From: a virus
Reading direction: 5' to 3' (one strand)
DNA length: 34,227 bases
Virus record (IMG/VR): IMGVR_UViG_3300027759_000251
Span: 1-34,227 of that record
Part shown: piece after piece, positions 7,887 through 13,837 of the stretch
Layout: every line of letters begins with the position of its first letter
Position numbering within the stretch: position 1 is the stretch's first letter
Notes under the pieces: generated by a model
The model's input: the letters and a program-made list of their open reading frames with translations, nothing else
Told to the model about the DNA's origin: nothing
Databases searched by the model: none
Position numbers and translations under genes: made by a program

Positions 7887-8123
7887 ATGGATAAAACAAC
7901 ATACAAAGCGATTCGCAGATCAATTAGAGACAATGGCCTGCGCTACACCACACACCATGCACAATGCACGGGCAACATTCCAACACTGACAATTTGCGAC
8001 TTTGTGGCTAACACAATGCGATTGACTGACTGGTTGGCAATGCGTCAATCGTTTGCACGCTCTGAGAGGGCTTCTATTGCCTTCAAATTGACTACAGCAC
8101 ACCCACACAAGGTAGCAGCATGA
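7887..8123 (+). CDS. Hypothetical early protein
   Basis: 78 residues, basic, with no recognised domain (MDKTTYKAIRRSIRDNGLRY, then DFVANTMRLTDWLAMRQSFA). First gene of the early plus operon. Its leader AATAGGTGTCAAC before ATG closely resembles the leader AATAGGTGTTAC before the GP88-like gene, which supports both starts. Its stop overlaps the next start (ATGA). Early position suggests host take-over or regulation, but no function can be named. Confidence 0.65.
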   Translation: MDKTTYKAIRRSIRDNGLRYTTHHAQCTGNIPTLTICDFVANTMRLTDWLAMRQSFARSERASIAFKLTTAHPHKVAA

Positions 8124-8215
8124 AAAACACTCTTTTAGATATCCTCGCAGCCGTTGCAATCGGTCTAATGCTTTGCATAGGTCTATTGTCTTATTTTGAC
8201 GTTTTAACCAAATAA
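8120..8215 (+). CDS. 31-residue membrane protein
   Basis: A very short gene starting at the ATGA overlap with the preceding stop. The product starts MKNTLLDILAAVAIGLMLCI and is one hydrophobic helix (about residues 5-26) with a short charged end, so a single-pass inner-membrane peptide. Translational coupling and a gap of only 10 bases to the next gene support it being real. Role unknown. Confidence 0.6.
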   Translation: MKNTLLDILAAVAIGLMLCIGLLSYFDVLTK

Positions 8216-8225
8216 GGGGCTAATT

Positions 8226-8501
8226 ATGTATTGGACAGAATCATTAGGACGCATTGAATTGCAAATTACCAAGGCTCAGGCTCAAAGCTGCAGCCACCCA
8301 GGACAATGCGACTCTGACGTTGAAGCTTTAATGAAAGCCCCTTCAATAGCCCGTCAACTTAAAAAACTTGATCCAACCCTTGTCGCTACTTGTCTCAAAG
8401 AGTATGGCGCATGGGATGAAACAGAGTTAAGCAATCACAATGACAATTTAACCCGCCTTTTGTGGGTGGCTTGTTGTGATATCTCTGAAGGCAATATTTA
8501 A
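8226..8501 (+). CDS. Hypothetical early protein
   Basis: 91 residues, preceded by AAGGGG eight bases before the ATG. It has two Cys close together (SCSHPGQC, residues 21-28) and two Cys near the C-terminus (ACCDISEGNI), so metal binding is possible. The rest is helical. I do not recognise a family. It lies in the early operon directly upstream of the GP88-like gene. Confidence 0.65.
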   Translation: MYWTESLGRIELQITKAQAQSCSHPGQCDSDVEALMKAPSIARQLKKLDPTLVATCLKEYGAWDETELSNHNDNLTRLLWVACCDISEGNI

Positions 8502-8526
8502 CTTTTCTTTTTTTAATAGGTGTTAC

Positions 8527-9174
8527 GTGATCAAAATATCTCAAACTTCTAAATTAAATGCCCGTTCATGGTCATTGCAAGCTTTAGACACTTGTCCTGG
8601 CTCATGGGCTGCACCAGGTGAATTAGTAGATGCCTGCAAGGGCTGCTATGCCACCACTGGAAACTATAACTACCCGAACGTGAAAGCCCCTCGATTGTCT
8701 AATCGGGAAGACTGGCAGCGTCTAGACTGGGTTTCTGACATGGTCAAAGAGTTAAACCAAGATAGATTTTTCCGCTGGTTTGATTCTGGGGACGTTTACA
8801 CCCTTGGTTTAGCAGAAAAGATCCTAGAAGTAATGATACAAACCCCTTGGGTTTCCCATTGGCTGCCCACTAGGATGCACAAATTCCCCAAGTTTTCCCA
8901 TGTTTTCGCACAAATGGAAGCTTTGTCCAATGTAAAGGTCAGATTTTCCAGTGATTCCATTCGAGGGGAATATATCGAGGGCTTGCATGGATCGGTTATT
9001 GGCCCAGATGCTGCCACATTTGAACCAAGGGAAGGCGTGAAGCTTTGTGAAGCTTACAAACATGGTGGTAATTGTTCTGGCTGTAGGGCTTGTTGGTCTA
9101 AAGATGTCCCATTGATTGCATACCCTGCCCATGGCCAAAAAATGGCCAGAGTTATCCGTTTACAAACAATTTAA
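8527..9174 (+). CDS. GP88-like cysteine-rich protein
   Basis: 215 residues from the GTG at 8527. That start was chosen because AATAGGTGTTAC precedes it; an ATG at 8476 would overlap the previous gene by 26 bases and lacks a ribosome site. Cys residues at 23 (TCPG), 37 and 40 (CKGCYA) and a C-terminal cluster at 174, 183, 186 and 189 (CSGCRACW) suggest an iron-sulfur or zinc site. The order CPG, CxxCYA, FFRWFDSGDVY, LPTRM resembles the phage gene-product-88 (GP88) family, whose function is unknown. Not seen here: any known catalytic motif. Confidence 0.72.
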   Translation: MIKISQTSKLNARSWSLQALDTCPGSWAAPGELVDACKGCYATTGNYNYPNVKAPRLSNREDWQRLDWVSDMVKELNQDRFFRWFDSGDVYTLGLAEKILEVMIQTPWVSHWLPTRMHKFPKFSHVFAQMEALSNVKVRFSSDSIRGEYIEGLHGSVIGPDAATFEPREGVKLCEAYKHGGNCSGCRACWSKDVPLIAYPAHGQKMARVIRLQTI

Positions 9175-9183
9175 AGGCTAACA

Positions 9184-9345
9184 ATGAAAAAAGGGAATAT
9201 TGGGGTTATCACAAGCGAAGATCAAACATTGATGGAAATTGACGCTATAACTTGTGGAATGATTTTCTGTCATGTTTTGCACAATCCATCAATTCACAAA
9301 TGCTGCTATATCGAGGAATTCTGGCTTTTAATCGATAGCATTTAA
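9184..9345 (+). CDS. Small cysteine-containing early protein
   Basis: 53 residues (MKKGNIGVITSEDQTLMEID, then a hydrophobic stretch containing CGMIFCHVL and HKCCYIEEFW). Four Cys and three His could bind a metal, or the hydrophobic part could meet a membrane. It starts nine bases after the GP88-like stop, and a terminator follows 11 bases after its own stop, so it closes the operon. No family recognised. Confidence 0.55.
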   Translation: MKKGNIGVITSEDQTLMEIDAITCGMIFCHVLHNPSIHKCCYIEEFWLLIDSI

Positions 9346-9356
9346 AGCATTTTTAT

Positions 9357-9387
9357 AATTTACCGCTGAAATATGCGGTAAATTTTT
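9357..9387 (+). terminator. Rho-independent terminator of the early plus operon
   Basis: AATTTACCGC (9357-9366), loop of 8, GCGGTAAATT (9375-9384): a perfect 10-bp stem running into a T-run. It lies 11 bases after the stop of the last early plus-strand gene. Confidence 0.85.
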
Positions 9388-9397
9388 AAAGTGTTTT

Positions 9398-9609
9398 GAA
9401 GTGAGTGCTCACATCATGCACATTATTTTAAACCGCCTAGAATCGGTTTTCATGGTTTCAAGCATAGTAGACCTACACTAAGCAAAAAAGACTCTCAAAA
9501 CGTCTATAAATGGCTTTCTAGGTGCATCATTAGATTGTGTCTCATGCGCTGTTTTCAAGTTTAGCGAAGTGAGTGCCAACTTACCTAATTTTGCGAAGTG
9601 AGTGCTAAC
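9398..9609 (+). repeat. GAAGTGAGTGC iteron-like direct repeat
   Basis: The 11-mer GAAGTGAGTGC occurs at 9398-9408, 9566-9576 and 9595-9605. The last two belong to a longer imperfect repeat (GCGAAGTGAGTGC followed by YAACT) with starts 29 bases apart (9564 and 9593). Same-orientation repeats with near-three-turn spacing resemble replication iterons or clustered operator sites. Confidence 0.7.
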
Positions 9610-9634
9610 TAACAAAAAACTAAGGGCAAACTTT

Positions 9635-9681
9635 AAAAAGATGGGTTTTACAAAAAAGTGGCATTTACTTTTTACAAACCC
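9635..9681 (-). terminator. Probable terminator of the minus-strand early operon
   Basis: On the minus strand, GGGTTT pairs with AAACCC and, inside it, AAAAAGT pairs with ACTTTTT across small internal mismatches (9643-9681). ATCTTTTT follows. It lies about 50 bases past the stop of the HNH gene. The stem is interrupted, so the call is moderate. Confidence 0.5.
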
Positions 9682-9730
9682 GATTTAACCAATTTTTCAA
9701 AGTTCAAAGTTTTTGAAACTTTTGGGTTTT

Positions 9731-10012
9731 CTAAAAATCGTTATTTTCAGATGGGGTATCAAATAATCGTTTAATCGTATTATTTAAGGCATCAAGCTCG
9801 TCCATTTTCTTAATATGCCACATTCTTTTCTGACCATGCCAGCCTAATACTGAATTAGTATGGCAATCTTGACATAATGCTATGCAGGTATATTGCATAC
9901 CTTGCTTGTAATGGTGGGCTTCTGAGGGTCCTGACTTATCACATACTGAACAAGGAAGCATCTTCACCCTTGCTAGGTGTAGTCTTTCCTTTGCGCTCAG
10001 TTTGTTGTTCAT
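9731..10012 (-). CDS. HNH/Ref-like zinc-finger nuclease
   Basis: 93 residues. CSVC (21-24), EAHH (31-34), CQDCH (47-51) and GWHG (57-60) form the zinc-bound His-metal-finger typical of HNH nucleases. The continuous pattern PSEAHHYKQG, ALCQDCH, GWHGQKRMW resembles the nuclease core of the P1 Ref (RecA-dependent nuclease) family and related phage proteins. It would nick or cut DNA during recombination or replication. Last gene of the minus early operon; its start overlaps the preceding stop (ATGA). It is short compared with full Ref, with only the nuclease domain present. Ref-like is inferred. Confidence 0.8.
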   Translation of the reverse strand: MNNKLSAKERLHLARVKMLPCSVCDKSGPSEAHHYKQGMQYTCIALCQDCHTNSVLGWHGQKRMWHIKKMDELDALNNTIKRLFDTPSENNDF

Positions 10013-10341
10013 TGAGTAGCCCTGATTTCTACCCGTGCTGAGTACATATTTGTCCTCCAGACCTCAATTCTGGCCTGAGCAGCGGTCATTAACCACCTGT
10101 ATTTCTCTTCCTTCTCTACTGCTGCCTTGATTCCCTCAAGAACTTCTATGTACTCTTCATGGGCATAGGCAAAGGTTTCTTGTTTACCCAAAACTTCCGT
10201 CCCTGCCTGGCTCATCAGGTGAGCCTTCTTTGACTTGCGGAATTCCTCCAGATATAGGCGATCCGCTTTCGCTTGGGCGTACAAGGGTGCGGTATCTATC
10301 AAATACTGAATTGCTTTGCTTGGGTCTATCTGGCTCTCCAT
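10009..10341 (-). CDS. Hypothetical helical protein
   Basis: 110 residues, mostly charged alpha helix (MESQIDPSKAIQYLIDTAPL, then FRKSKKAHLMSQAGTEVLGK and a Glu/Lys-rich coiled region). The ATG at 10341 has GGAG nine bases upstream. It shares 158 bases, in another frame, with the end of the upstream gene, and its stop overlaps the HNH start. Small helical proteins of this kind often precede HNH/Ref genes in phages; function unknown. Confidence 0.72.
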   Translation of the reverse strand: MESQIDPSKAIQYLIDTAPLYAQAKADRLYLEEFRKSKKAHLMSQAGTEVLGKQETFAYAHEEYIEVLEGIKAAVEKEEKYRWLMTAAQARIEVWRTNMYSARVEIRATQ

Positions 10342-10516
10342 GAATCAATCTCCAATGTTTCTCTGCCAATCTGCGGATTCCCTCGGACAAGGAACCATTA
10401 CCTGCCAAGGTCAATGCTTGCTCATGGATAGGGGCTACCCTTGCTCGGATAGTCCTACCTTGTTCGCTGATCTTCTTTCTACCAGCACCTTTTCTTGAGC
10501 CGCCACGTTGTTTCAT
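10184..10516 (-). CDS. Small basic DNA-binding-like protein (GAGRKK type)
   Basis: 110 residues from the ATG at 10516. The N-terminus MKQRGGSRKGAGRKKISEQG is the familiar basic arm of small phage DNA-binding proteins. It is followed by a ribbon-helix-helix-like segment (IRARVAPIHEQALTLAGNGS and LSEGIRRLAEKHWR, about 26-60). Residues after about 65 are low-complexity Ser/Gly/Pro and lie entirely in the overlap with the next gene. A longer upstream start would run into the methyltransferase gene and is not preferred. No ribosome site is visible, but TATAAT lies just upstream. Confidence 0.65.
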   Translation of the reverse strand: MKQRGGSRKGAGRKKISEQGRTIRARVAPIHEQALTLAGNGSLSEGIRRLAEKHWRLIHGEPDRPKQSNSVFDRYRTLVRPSESGSPISGGIPQVKEGSPDEPGRDGSFG

Positions 10517-10523
10517 GGCTTGA

Positions 10524-10529
10524 ATTATA
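10524..10529 (-). promoter_or_regulatory. Perfect TATAAT -10 element just before an ATG
   Basis: Minus-strand TATAAT ends 7 bases before the ATG at 10516, so transcription would begin at or within two bases of the start codon (leaderless mRNA). No good -35 is seen at 16-18 bases, so this may be chance. Confidence 0.3.
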
Positions 10530-10538
10530 GCTACAAAA

Positions 10539-11051
10539 TCAATGTATTGCTTGTAATACAAACCTGATTGTTTCCCCATCATCCTCTTGAAATACAGTCT
10601 CAAAATCTGCTTTGTAAATATTTCTGAAGTCTGACATGGGTGTTTTTCCTACTTGTAACTTGTACTCTCTCTGGGATAAAAACACCAATTGCTCAAGCTG
10701 CATGATTCTTGTATGGCTTGGATCACCATATGCCCAGACTGAGTTTCTTGATGGACAAGTCGCAAGAAAATGACCATTTGGCTTAAGAAGTCTCCAGAAC
10801 TCTGAGAACTGAGCAAAGAATAGTTTGTAATCACCCTGTTGTCCAAGGTGTTCTAGCACCTCGTAAGCATGGATCTCATCAAACTTCTTGTCTTCAAAAG
10901 GCAAAGGTAGACTCATCAAGTCCCAAACGACAGTGGGATTGTGGTCAGCGTTGTAGTCTAGAGTGGTTAGATTGCTCCATACTTTGGTTCCATCTGTTGA
11001 TAGTCTTTTTGAGTGGTTAGATCCGCAACCGATTAAAAGTTCTTTTTTCAT
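10539..11051 (-). CDS. Class I SAM-dependent methyltransferase
   Basis: 170 residues. Motif I LLIGCGSN (5-12) is the SAM-binding glycine loop. TLDYNAD supplies the acidic residue for the ribose, and WDLMSLPLPFEDKKFDEIHA plus EVLEHLG are motifs of the type-11 fold. LLKPNGHFLATCPS is the following strand-turn. The nucleic-acid methyltransferase signatures NPPY/DPPY are absent, so a small molecule, protein or glycan substrate is as likely as DNA. It starts in an ATGA overlap with a 56-residue gene and lies in the early minus operon. Substrate unknown. Confidence 0.88.
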   Translation of the reverse strand: MKKELLIGCGSNHSKRLSTDGTKVWSNLTTLDYNADHNPTVVWDLMSLPLPFEDKKFDEIHAYEVLEHLGQQGDYKLFFAQFSEFWRLLKPNGHFLATCPSRNSVWAYGDPSHTRIMQLEQLVFLSQREYKLQVGKTPMSDFRNIYKADFETVFQEDDGETIRFVLQAIH

Positions 11052-11218
11052 TTTCTAGCAGGACAAGTACGTCCTTGGTTGCAGTTTCCGTGACAAGGTG
11101 GGCAAACCTTCATATTTCGCACAAAAGAAGCGAAACTTTGTGCCGTGTCTCCAAGTGATTTCATCTTTTCAAACTCCAAAGCTACTTCTTCAAGGGTTTT
11201 ATTTCGTTCTTCAGTCAT
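11048..11218 (-). CDS. 56-residue protein with C-terminal four-cysteine cluster
   Basis: Product MTEERNKTLEEVALEFEKMK, then a helical part, and a C-terminal CPPCHGNCNQGRTC (39-52), four Cys that could hold one zinc. The stop overlaps the methyltransferase start (ATGA) and the start overlaps the end of the 28-residue gene by 8 bases. Overlap on both sides supports a real gene. No family recognised. Confidence 0.6.
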   Translation of the reverse strand: MTEERNKTLEEVALEFEKMKSLGDTAQSFASFVRNMKVCPPCHGNCNQGRTCPARK

Positions 11219-11297
11219 ACCAAAACCTTAATAAACTAAGCACTCCTGCCCAAAATGCCGTAAGTCCAATGAGAATAAGTTTCCAAGCCCTGCTCAT
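11211..11297 (-). CDS. 28-residue membrane peptide
   Basis: Product starts MSRAWKLILIGLTAFWAGVL: one transmembrane helix with a positive N-terminus. GGAGG lies four bases before the ATG. The start overlaps the previous stop (ATGA) and the stop lies inside the next start region. A strong ribosome site and coupling make a real microprotein likely. Role unknown. Confidence 0.6.
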   Translation of the reverse strand: MSRAWKLILIGLTAFWAGVLSLLRFWYD

Positions 11298-11530
11298 ACG
11301 TCCTCCATCTTGTAGTTCAGCTTGTGGCTTTGGAACCGCATGGCAGCCTCCATCTCCATCTCTTTAAACTGCTCATCAGAGAATAGGCCAATTACGTTTT
11401 TACCTTCAAACCATACTTCTTTGATTGATTCGTTGTAAGTGCCATCCTCATCTGATGAATACTCATAAACAACAGTAACGATCTCGCTACCTGCACCCGC
11501 TGTTGTGTCAAATTTCCAAGTTGATTCCAT
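11294..11530 (-). CDS. Hypothetical acidic protein
   Basis: 78 residues, acidic, with predicted beta strands first (MESTWKFDTTAGAGSEIVTV, VYEYSSDEDG) and a C-terminal helix (FSDEQFKEMEMEAAMRFQSH). AGGAG lies before the ATG. First gene after a 58-base gap behind RusA. No family recognised. Confidence 0.65.
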   Translation of the reverse strand: MESTWKFDTTAGAGSEIVTVVYEYSSDEDGTYNESIKEVWFEGKNVIGLFSDEQFKEMEMEAAMRFQSHKLNYKMEDV

Positions 11531-11588
11531 GATTCACTCCTGTTAAAAATTAAATCTTACCTAATTGTTTACGTAATACCATAGGGAC

Positions 11589-12017
11589 TTACCCTAAGTC
11601 TTCTTTAACCATAATCTCTACGGCAGGTGTTTCTGCATAGACTTTTGTAATGTGTAGGTTTACCACTTGTTTGTCATCCAAGTAAACAATGTCGTTCATC
11701 CCGTCTAGGAAGCACTTGGCTATGTTGTCGATATCTGGCTTCTTTGTTGGCTTGAGTATTCCTTCCAAGGCATCTTTGCGCTTCTGCTTTGAGAATGATG
11801 CTGGTATTCCAACTCTGATATAGATTGCTACTGTTACAGGGGTGTCTAGTGGCTCTGAACTACCCATTGCAGCTCTAGCCATCATCCTTATTTCATCTTC
11901 ATAGGTCTTTGTTTTTTGCGGAGTGTATGTTGATACAAAGTTTCCACGCTTGGCAAACCTTGGTCTACCTTTCCCTACTGGTTCCCCGTAAACCATAAAC
12001 ATTGTCATAAAGGTCAT
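11589..12017 (-). CDS. rusA: RusA-like Holliday junction resolvase
   Basis: 142 residues. GEPVGKGRPRF (11-21) and YTPQKTKTYE (31-40) are the N-terminal RusA signature. KPDIDNIAK (93-101) with D95 and D97, LDGMND (104-109) and YLDDKQV (112-118) carry the metal-binding aspartates. RusA dimers cut four-way junctions symmetrically; in phages this clears branched replication or recombination DNA before packaging. It starts in an ATGA overlap with a 70-residue gene, a common phage pairing. It matches the ERF-type recombination encoded by the plus-strand operon. Confidence 0.93.
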   Translation of the reverse strand: MTFMTMFMVYGEPVGKGRPRFAKRGNFVSTYTPQKTKTYEDEIRMMARAAMGSSEPLDTPVTVAIYIRVGIPASFSKQKRKDALEGILKPTKKPDIDNIAKCFLDGMNDIVYLDDKQVVNLHITKVYAETPAVEIMVKEDLG

Positions 12018-12226
12018 TCAAGAGTCCCATCTTTAATTTTGTTCATATATTCTCTGATTCTGTCTCTAGCACCAGTGCCGTAGATTCGTTCTGCTCTCTC
12101 AAGCCTGGCACGAATCAGATCAGGTTTCTTATTCCATACCCAATTGCGATAAAGTTCTCTGGCTTCTGCTTGCTCAAGAATTACTCTATCGCTTGGACCT
12201 TGAATATTTCTTCTACTCCAAGTCAC
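12014..12226 (-). CDS. Small basic protein coupled to rusA
   Basis: 70 residues, Arg-rich and helical (MTWSRRNIQGPSDRVILEQA, then ELYRNWVWNKKPDLIRARLE). It starts with GTG and overlaps the end of the 35-residue gene by 14 bases; its stop overlaps the rusA start. Similar short proteins are commonly seen directly before phage rusA genes. Function unknown. Confidence 0.7.
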   Translation of the reverse strand: MTWSRRNIQGPSDRVILEQAEARELYRNWVWNKKPDLIRARLERAERIYGTGARDRIREYMNKIKDGTLE

Positions 12227-12320
12227 CAGTAAGCTCCAGTGCTTGGTTTATCAAATAAAGCGGAAAGTGGTTTCCGTCTTTTACTTTGTCTAACAGGATC
12301 ATGGCTTCATAGTGGCTCAT
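12213..12320 (-). CDS. 35-residue hypothetical protein
   Basis: Product starts MSHYEAMILLDKVKDGNHFP and is amphipathic, with no membrane segment. AGGAG lies seven bases before the ATG, the start overlaps the stop of the replication gene (ATGA), and the 3' end overlaps the next gene. These signals support translation. Function unknown. Confidence 0.58.
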   Translation of the reverse strand: MSHYEAMILLDKVKDGNHFPLYLINQALELTGDLE

Positions 12321-13069
12321 GCTTTTCTCCTGATTGTGTTAAATATTGCAAGTTCTTCTAATGTTGGTGGGCGAGTTTTCTTTTGATCTTCAATAATCTT
12401 TGTTAGCTCAGGATCAGGCTCATTTGATGGCGCAACTGTGATCCTCCCAACATCATATGGATTTGGTTTAACAGCTTTGGTGTTACGTACCCAGTTTCTC
12501 CAAGTTGCATCCCAATCCAACTTCACACCTTTTTGACCTGCTTGGGCAACCCAATAATCTTTGAACTGTTCAGCAACCTGACGAACATTTAGGTCTGGTC
12601 TTTCCTGAGTAGCCCAATCGCCCATTGCTTTTGTAAGAAACCAGTCTTGAGAGAGGCGTGAGCCTCTTTTGTTCTTCTCTTTTGTGTTATGTGTAATGGG
12701 TAATGTGTTATGTGTAGCATTGCTATCGGATTGCGTTGGCAATGCGTTCGCATCCTTCTTACCCCATCTTGCCTTTGCAGAAGCACTAGCCTTCTCTGAT
12801 TTAATGCCAACTTTAAGCAATTCTTGGATAACTCTGAGATTTATCCATCCATCTTCTCGCAATTCAAAGTATTCATTTAATACGATCTCAATGCTTTCGC
12901 TATGCGTTCGCATACGAATCTGCCTAGCAATTTCTTGAGGATCTACTGGAAGTGGTTTTTCATGCAAGTAAGACCAATCAAGCATCCTGCGAAAAGCAAG
13001 ATCTTCAGTCTCGGAAAGGTGCATGGTGTGACTGTTGTAGTCACCAATATTGAATTGGTAATAGTGCAT
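12317..13069 (-). CDS. DUF1376-domain replication initiator-like protein
   Basis: 250 residues from the ATG at 13069; a TTG nine codons upstream is also in frame but has no ribosome site. MHYYQFNIGDYNSHTMHLSE (1-20) and EDLAFRRMLDWSYLHEKPLP are the signature of DUF1376 (YdaU-like) proteins. These are winged-helix-like and found at the replication-initiator position of many phages. A linker rich in Ser/Ala/Asn follows, then a C-terminal helical region (DWDATWRNWVRN) common to phage replication proteins. It probably binds the origin and recruits the host helicase. The gene holds two identical 12-bp quasi-palindromes. No phage helicase or loader is visible next to it. Confidence 0.85.
   Translation of the reverse strand: MHYYQFNIGDYNSHTMHLSETEDLAFRRMLDWSYLHEKPLPVDPQEIARQIRMRTHSESIEIVLNEYFELREDGWINLRVIQELLKVGIKSEKASASAKARWGKKDANALPTQSDSNATHNTLPITHNTKEKNKRGSRLSQDWFLTKAMGDWATQERPDLNVRQVAEQFKDYWVAQAGQKGVKLDWDATWRNWVRNTKAVKPNPYDVGRITVAPSNEPDPELTKIIEDQKKTRPPTLEELAIFNTIRRKA
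12742..12913. repeat. Twin quasi-palindromes inside the replication gene
   Basis: ATGCGTTCGCAT occurs at 12742-12753 and again at 12902-12913, exactly 160 bases apart. Its arms ATGCG and CGCAT are complementary around TT. The two copies fall in different codon phases (one encodes R-M-R-T-H, the other D-A-N-A), so protein constraint does not explain the identity. Candidate origin sites. Confidence 0.45.
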
Positions 13070-13131
13070 ATCTGTCTCATGTTCCAATTCTCCCAAAAGA
13101 AACTGCGGCAGGAGGGGAGACTTCTCTTTTC

Positions 13132-13153
13132 GATAGGGAGATCAAGCCCTATC
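13132..13153. promoter_or_regulatory. Inverted repeat upstream of the replication gene
   Basis: GATAGGG (13132-13138), loop of 8, CCCTATC (13147-13153): perfect 7-bp arms without a T-tract, so more likely an operator or mRNA hairpin than a terminator. It lies in the 107-base gap between the 124-residue gene and the DUF1376 gene. Confidence 0.5.
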
Positions 13154-13176
13154 TAGCCGTGTTTCAAAACATTGTA

Positions 13177-13551
13177 TCAAATATATTGATTATTGGTAAT
13201 TTCTTTAGTGAAATTAGGATTGCCCTTGTAGAAGTTTCTAGCCTGATTGTTCATCACGGCATACTCAGACTTGGTAAAAATACCCTTAGCATTGCGTACA
13301 TCAAAGGGATTTAACTTGTTGTAAGGCTCATCATTGGCGGCTTTTGTAGCCTCAATCATATGTGGCTCTAGGGTATATTTACAGACCCAAGCACGATGTA
13401 CCTTGACTTTCTCAACAGTAAGTTCCTTTTTGCGAAACATCTTCTTGCAAGCAGCAACGATAGAAGTTCTTGGGATGCCAGTTAGATTCTCCATCTCTTG
13501 GGCAGTAAGTGGCCCATTCTGTAAAGCTCGAATAATTGCTTGTTGGGTCAT
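13177..13551 (-). CDS. Helix-turn-helix regulator-like protein
   Basis: 124 residues. Residues 1-45 (MTQQAIIRALQNGPLTAQEM, then NLTGIPRTSIVAACKKMFRK) form a winged-helix-like DNA-binding domain of the kind in small transcription regulators, with a wing-like LTVEKVKVHRAWVCKYTL. The C-terminal half is unassigned. It starts in an ATGA overlap with a 59-residue gene. At the head of the early minus operon, next to the divergent promoter region, it could control both operons; that is inferred from position. Confidence 0.7.
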   Translation of the reverse strand: MTQQAIIRALQNGPLTAQEMENLTGIPRTSIVAACKKMFRKKELTVEKVKVHRAWVCKYTLEPHMIEATKAANDEPYNKLNPFDVRNAKGIFTKSEYAVMNNQARNFYKGNPNFTKEITNNQYI

Positions 13552-13727
13552 TTGTAAAGGTTCTCCAGGTTAATTGGGCGGTTCAGATGGATCTCTAGTG
13601 TTCTACAAAGTAGAGCTGTCACAGAGGCAGTAAAGTCCTCTGGCTCATCTACATAGACACTAGCCATTCGGTTTGCGTAGCCCTGTAAGGTTTCCGCACA
13701 AGTTTGTTCAATTTGTTCGATGTTCAT
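13548..13727 (-). CDS. Small hypothetical protein at the head of the early minus operon
   Basis: 59 residues from the ATG at 13727 (a TTG two codons upstream is also possible). Acidic and helical (MNIEQIEQTCAETLQGYANR, VDEPEDFTASVTALLCRTLE). No good ribosome site is visible. The stop overlaps the next start. First gene of the operon. No family recognised. Confidence 0.6.
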   Translation of the reverse strand: MNIEQIEQTCAETLQGYANRMASVYVDEPEDFTASVTALLCRTLEIHLNRPINLENLYK

Positions 13728-13762
13728 ACGCAAATCGTAGTGGTTTTATATGGTCTGTCTAT

Positions 13763-13777
13763 TAGGGTATATCCCTA
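13763..13777. promoter_or_regulatory. Operator-like inverted repeat in the divergent region
   Basis: TAGGG, five bases (TATAT), CCCTA: a perfect inverted repeat in the middle of the 110-base divergent gap between the minus and plus early operons. It shares its half-site with the repeat at 13132-13153. A repressor bound here could block both promoters. I could not find a convincing -35/-10 pair for either direction. Confidence 0.45.
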
Positions 13778-13837
13778 TATAAATTGATAAAATAGTAGTT
13801 TACATTTACTTCACCTTAACAAAACAGGAGAAGGTTA

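Larger units (their letters stand above)
9346..9730. other. Convergent non-coding region
   Basis: 385 bases between two converging operons. It contains the plus terminator, an iteron-like repeat, a small hairpin AAACCG/CGGTTT (9430-9435 with 9444-9449) and a probable minus-strand terminator. I find no credible gene. Its size is large for a phage that otherwise overlaps its genes, so it probably has a DNA-level role. Confidence 0.65.

Noticed and set aside
8476-8526. An upstream ATG at 8476 for the GP88-like gene
   Set aside because: It would overlap the previous gene and add an N-terminus without a ribosome site; the GTG at 8527 has a leader nearly identical to that of the gene at 7887.
9346-9730. 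CRISPR array in the repeat-containing convergent gap
   Set aside because: Only three short copies at irregular distance (168 and 29 bases); no spacer regularity.
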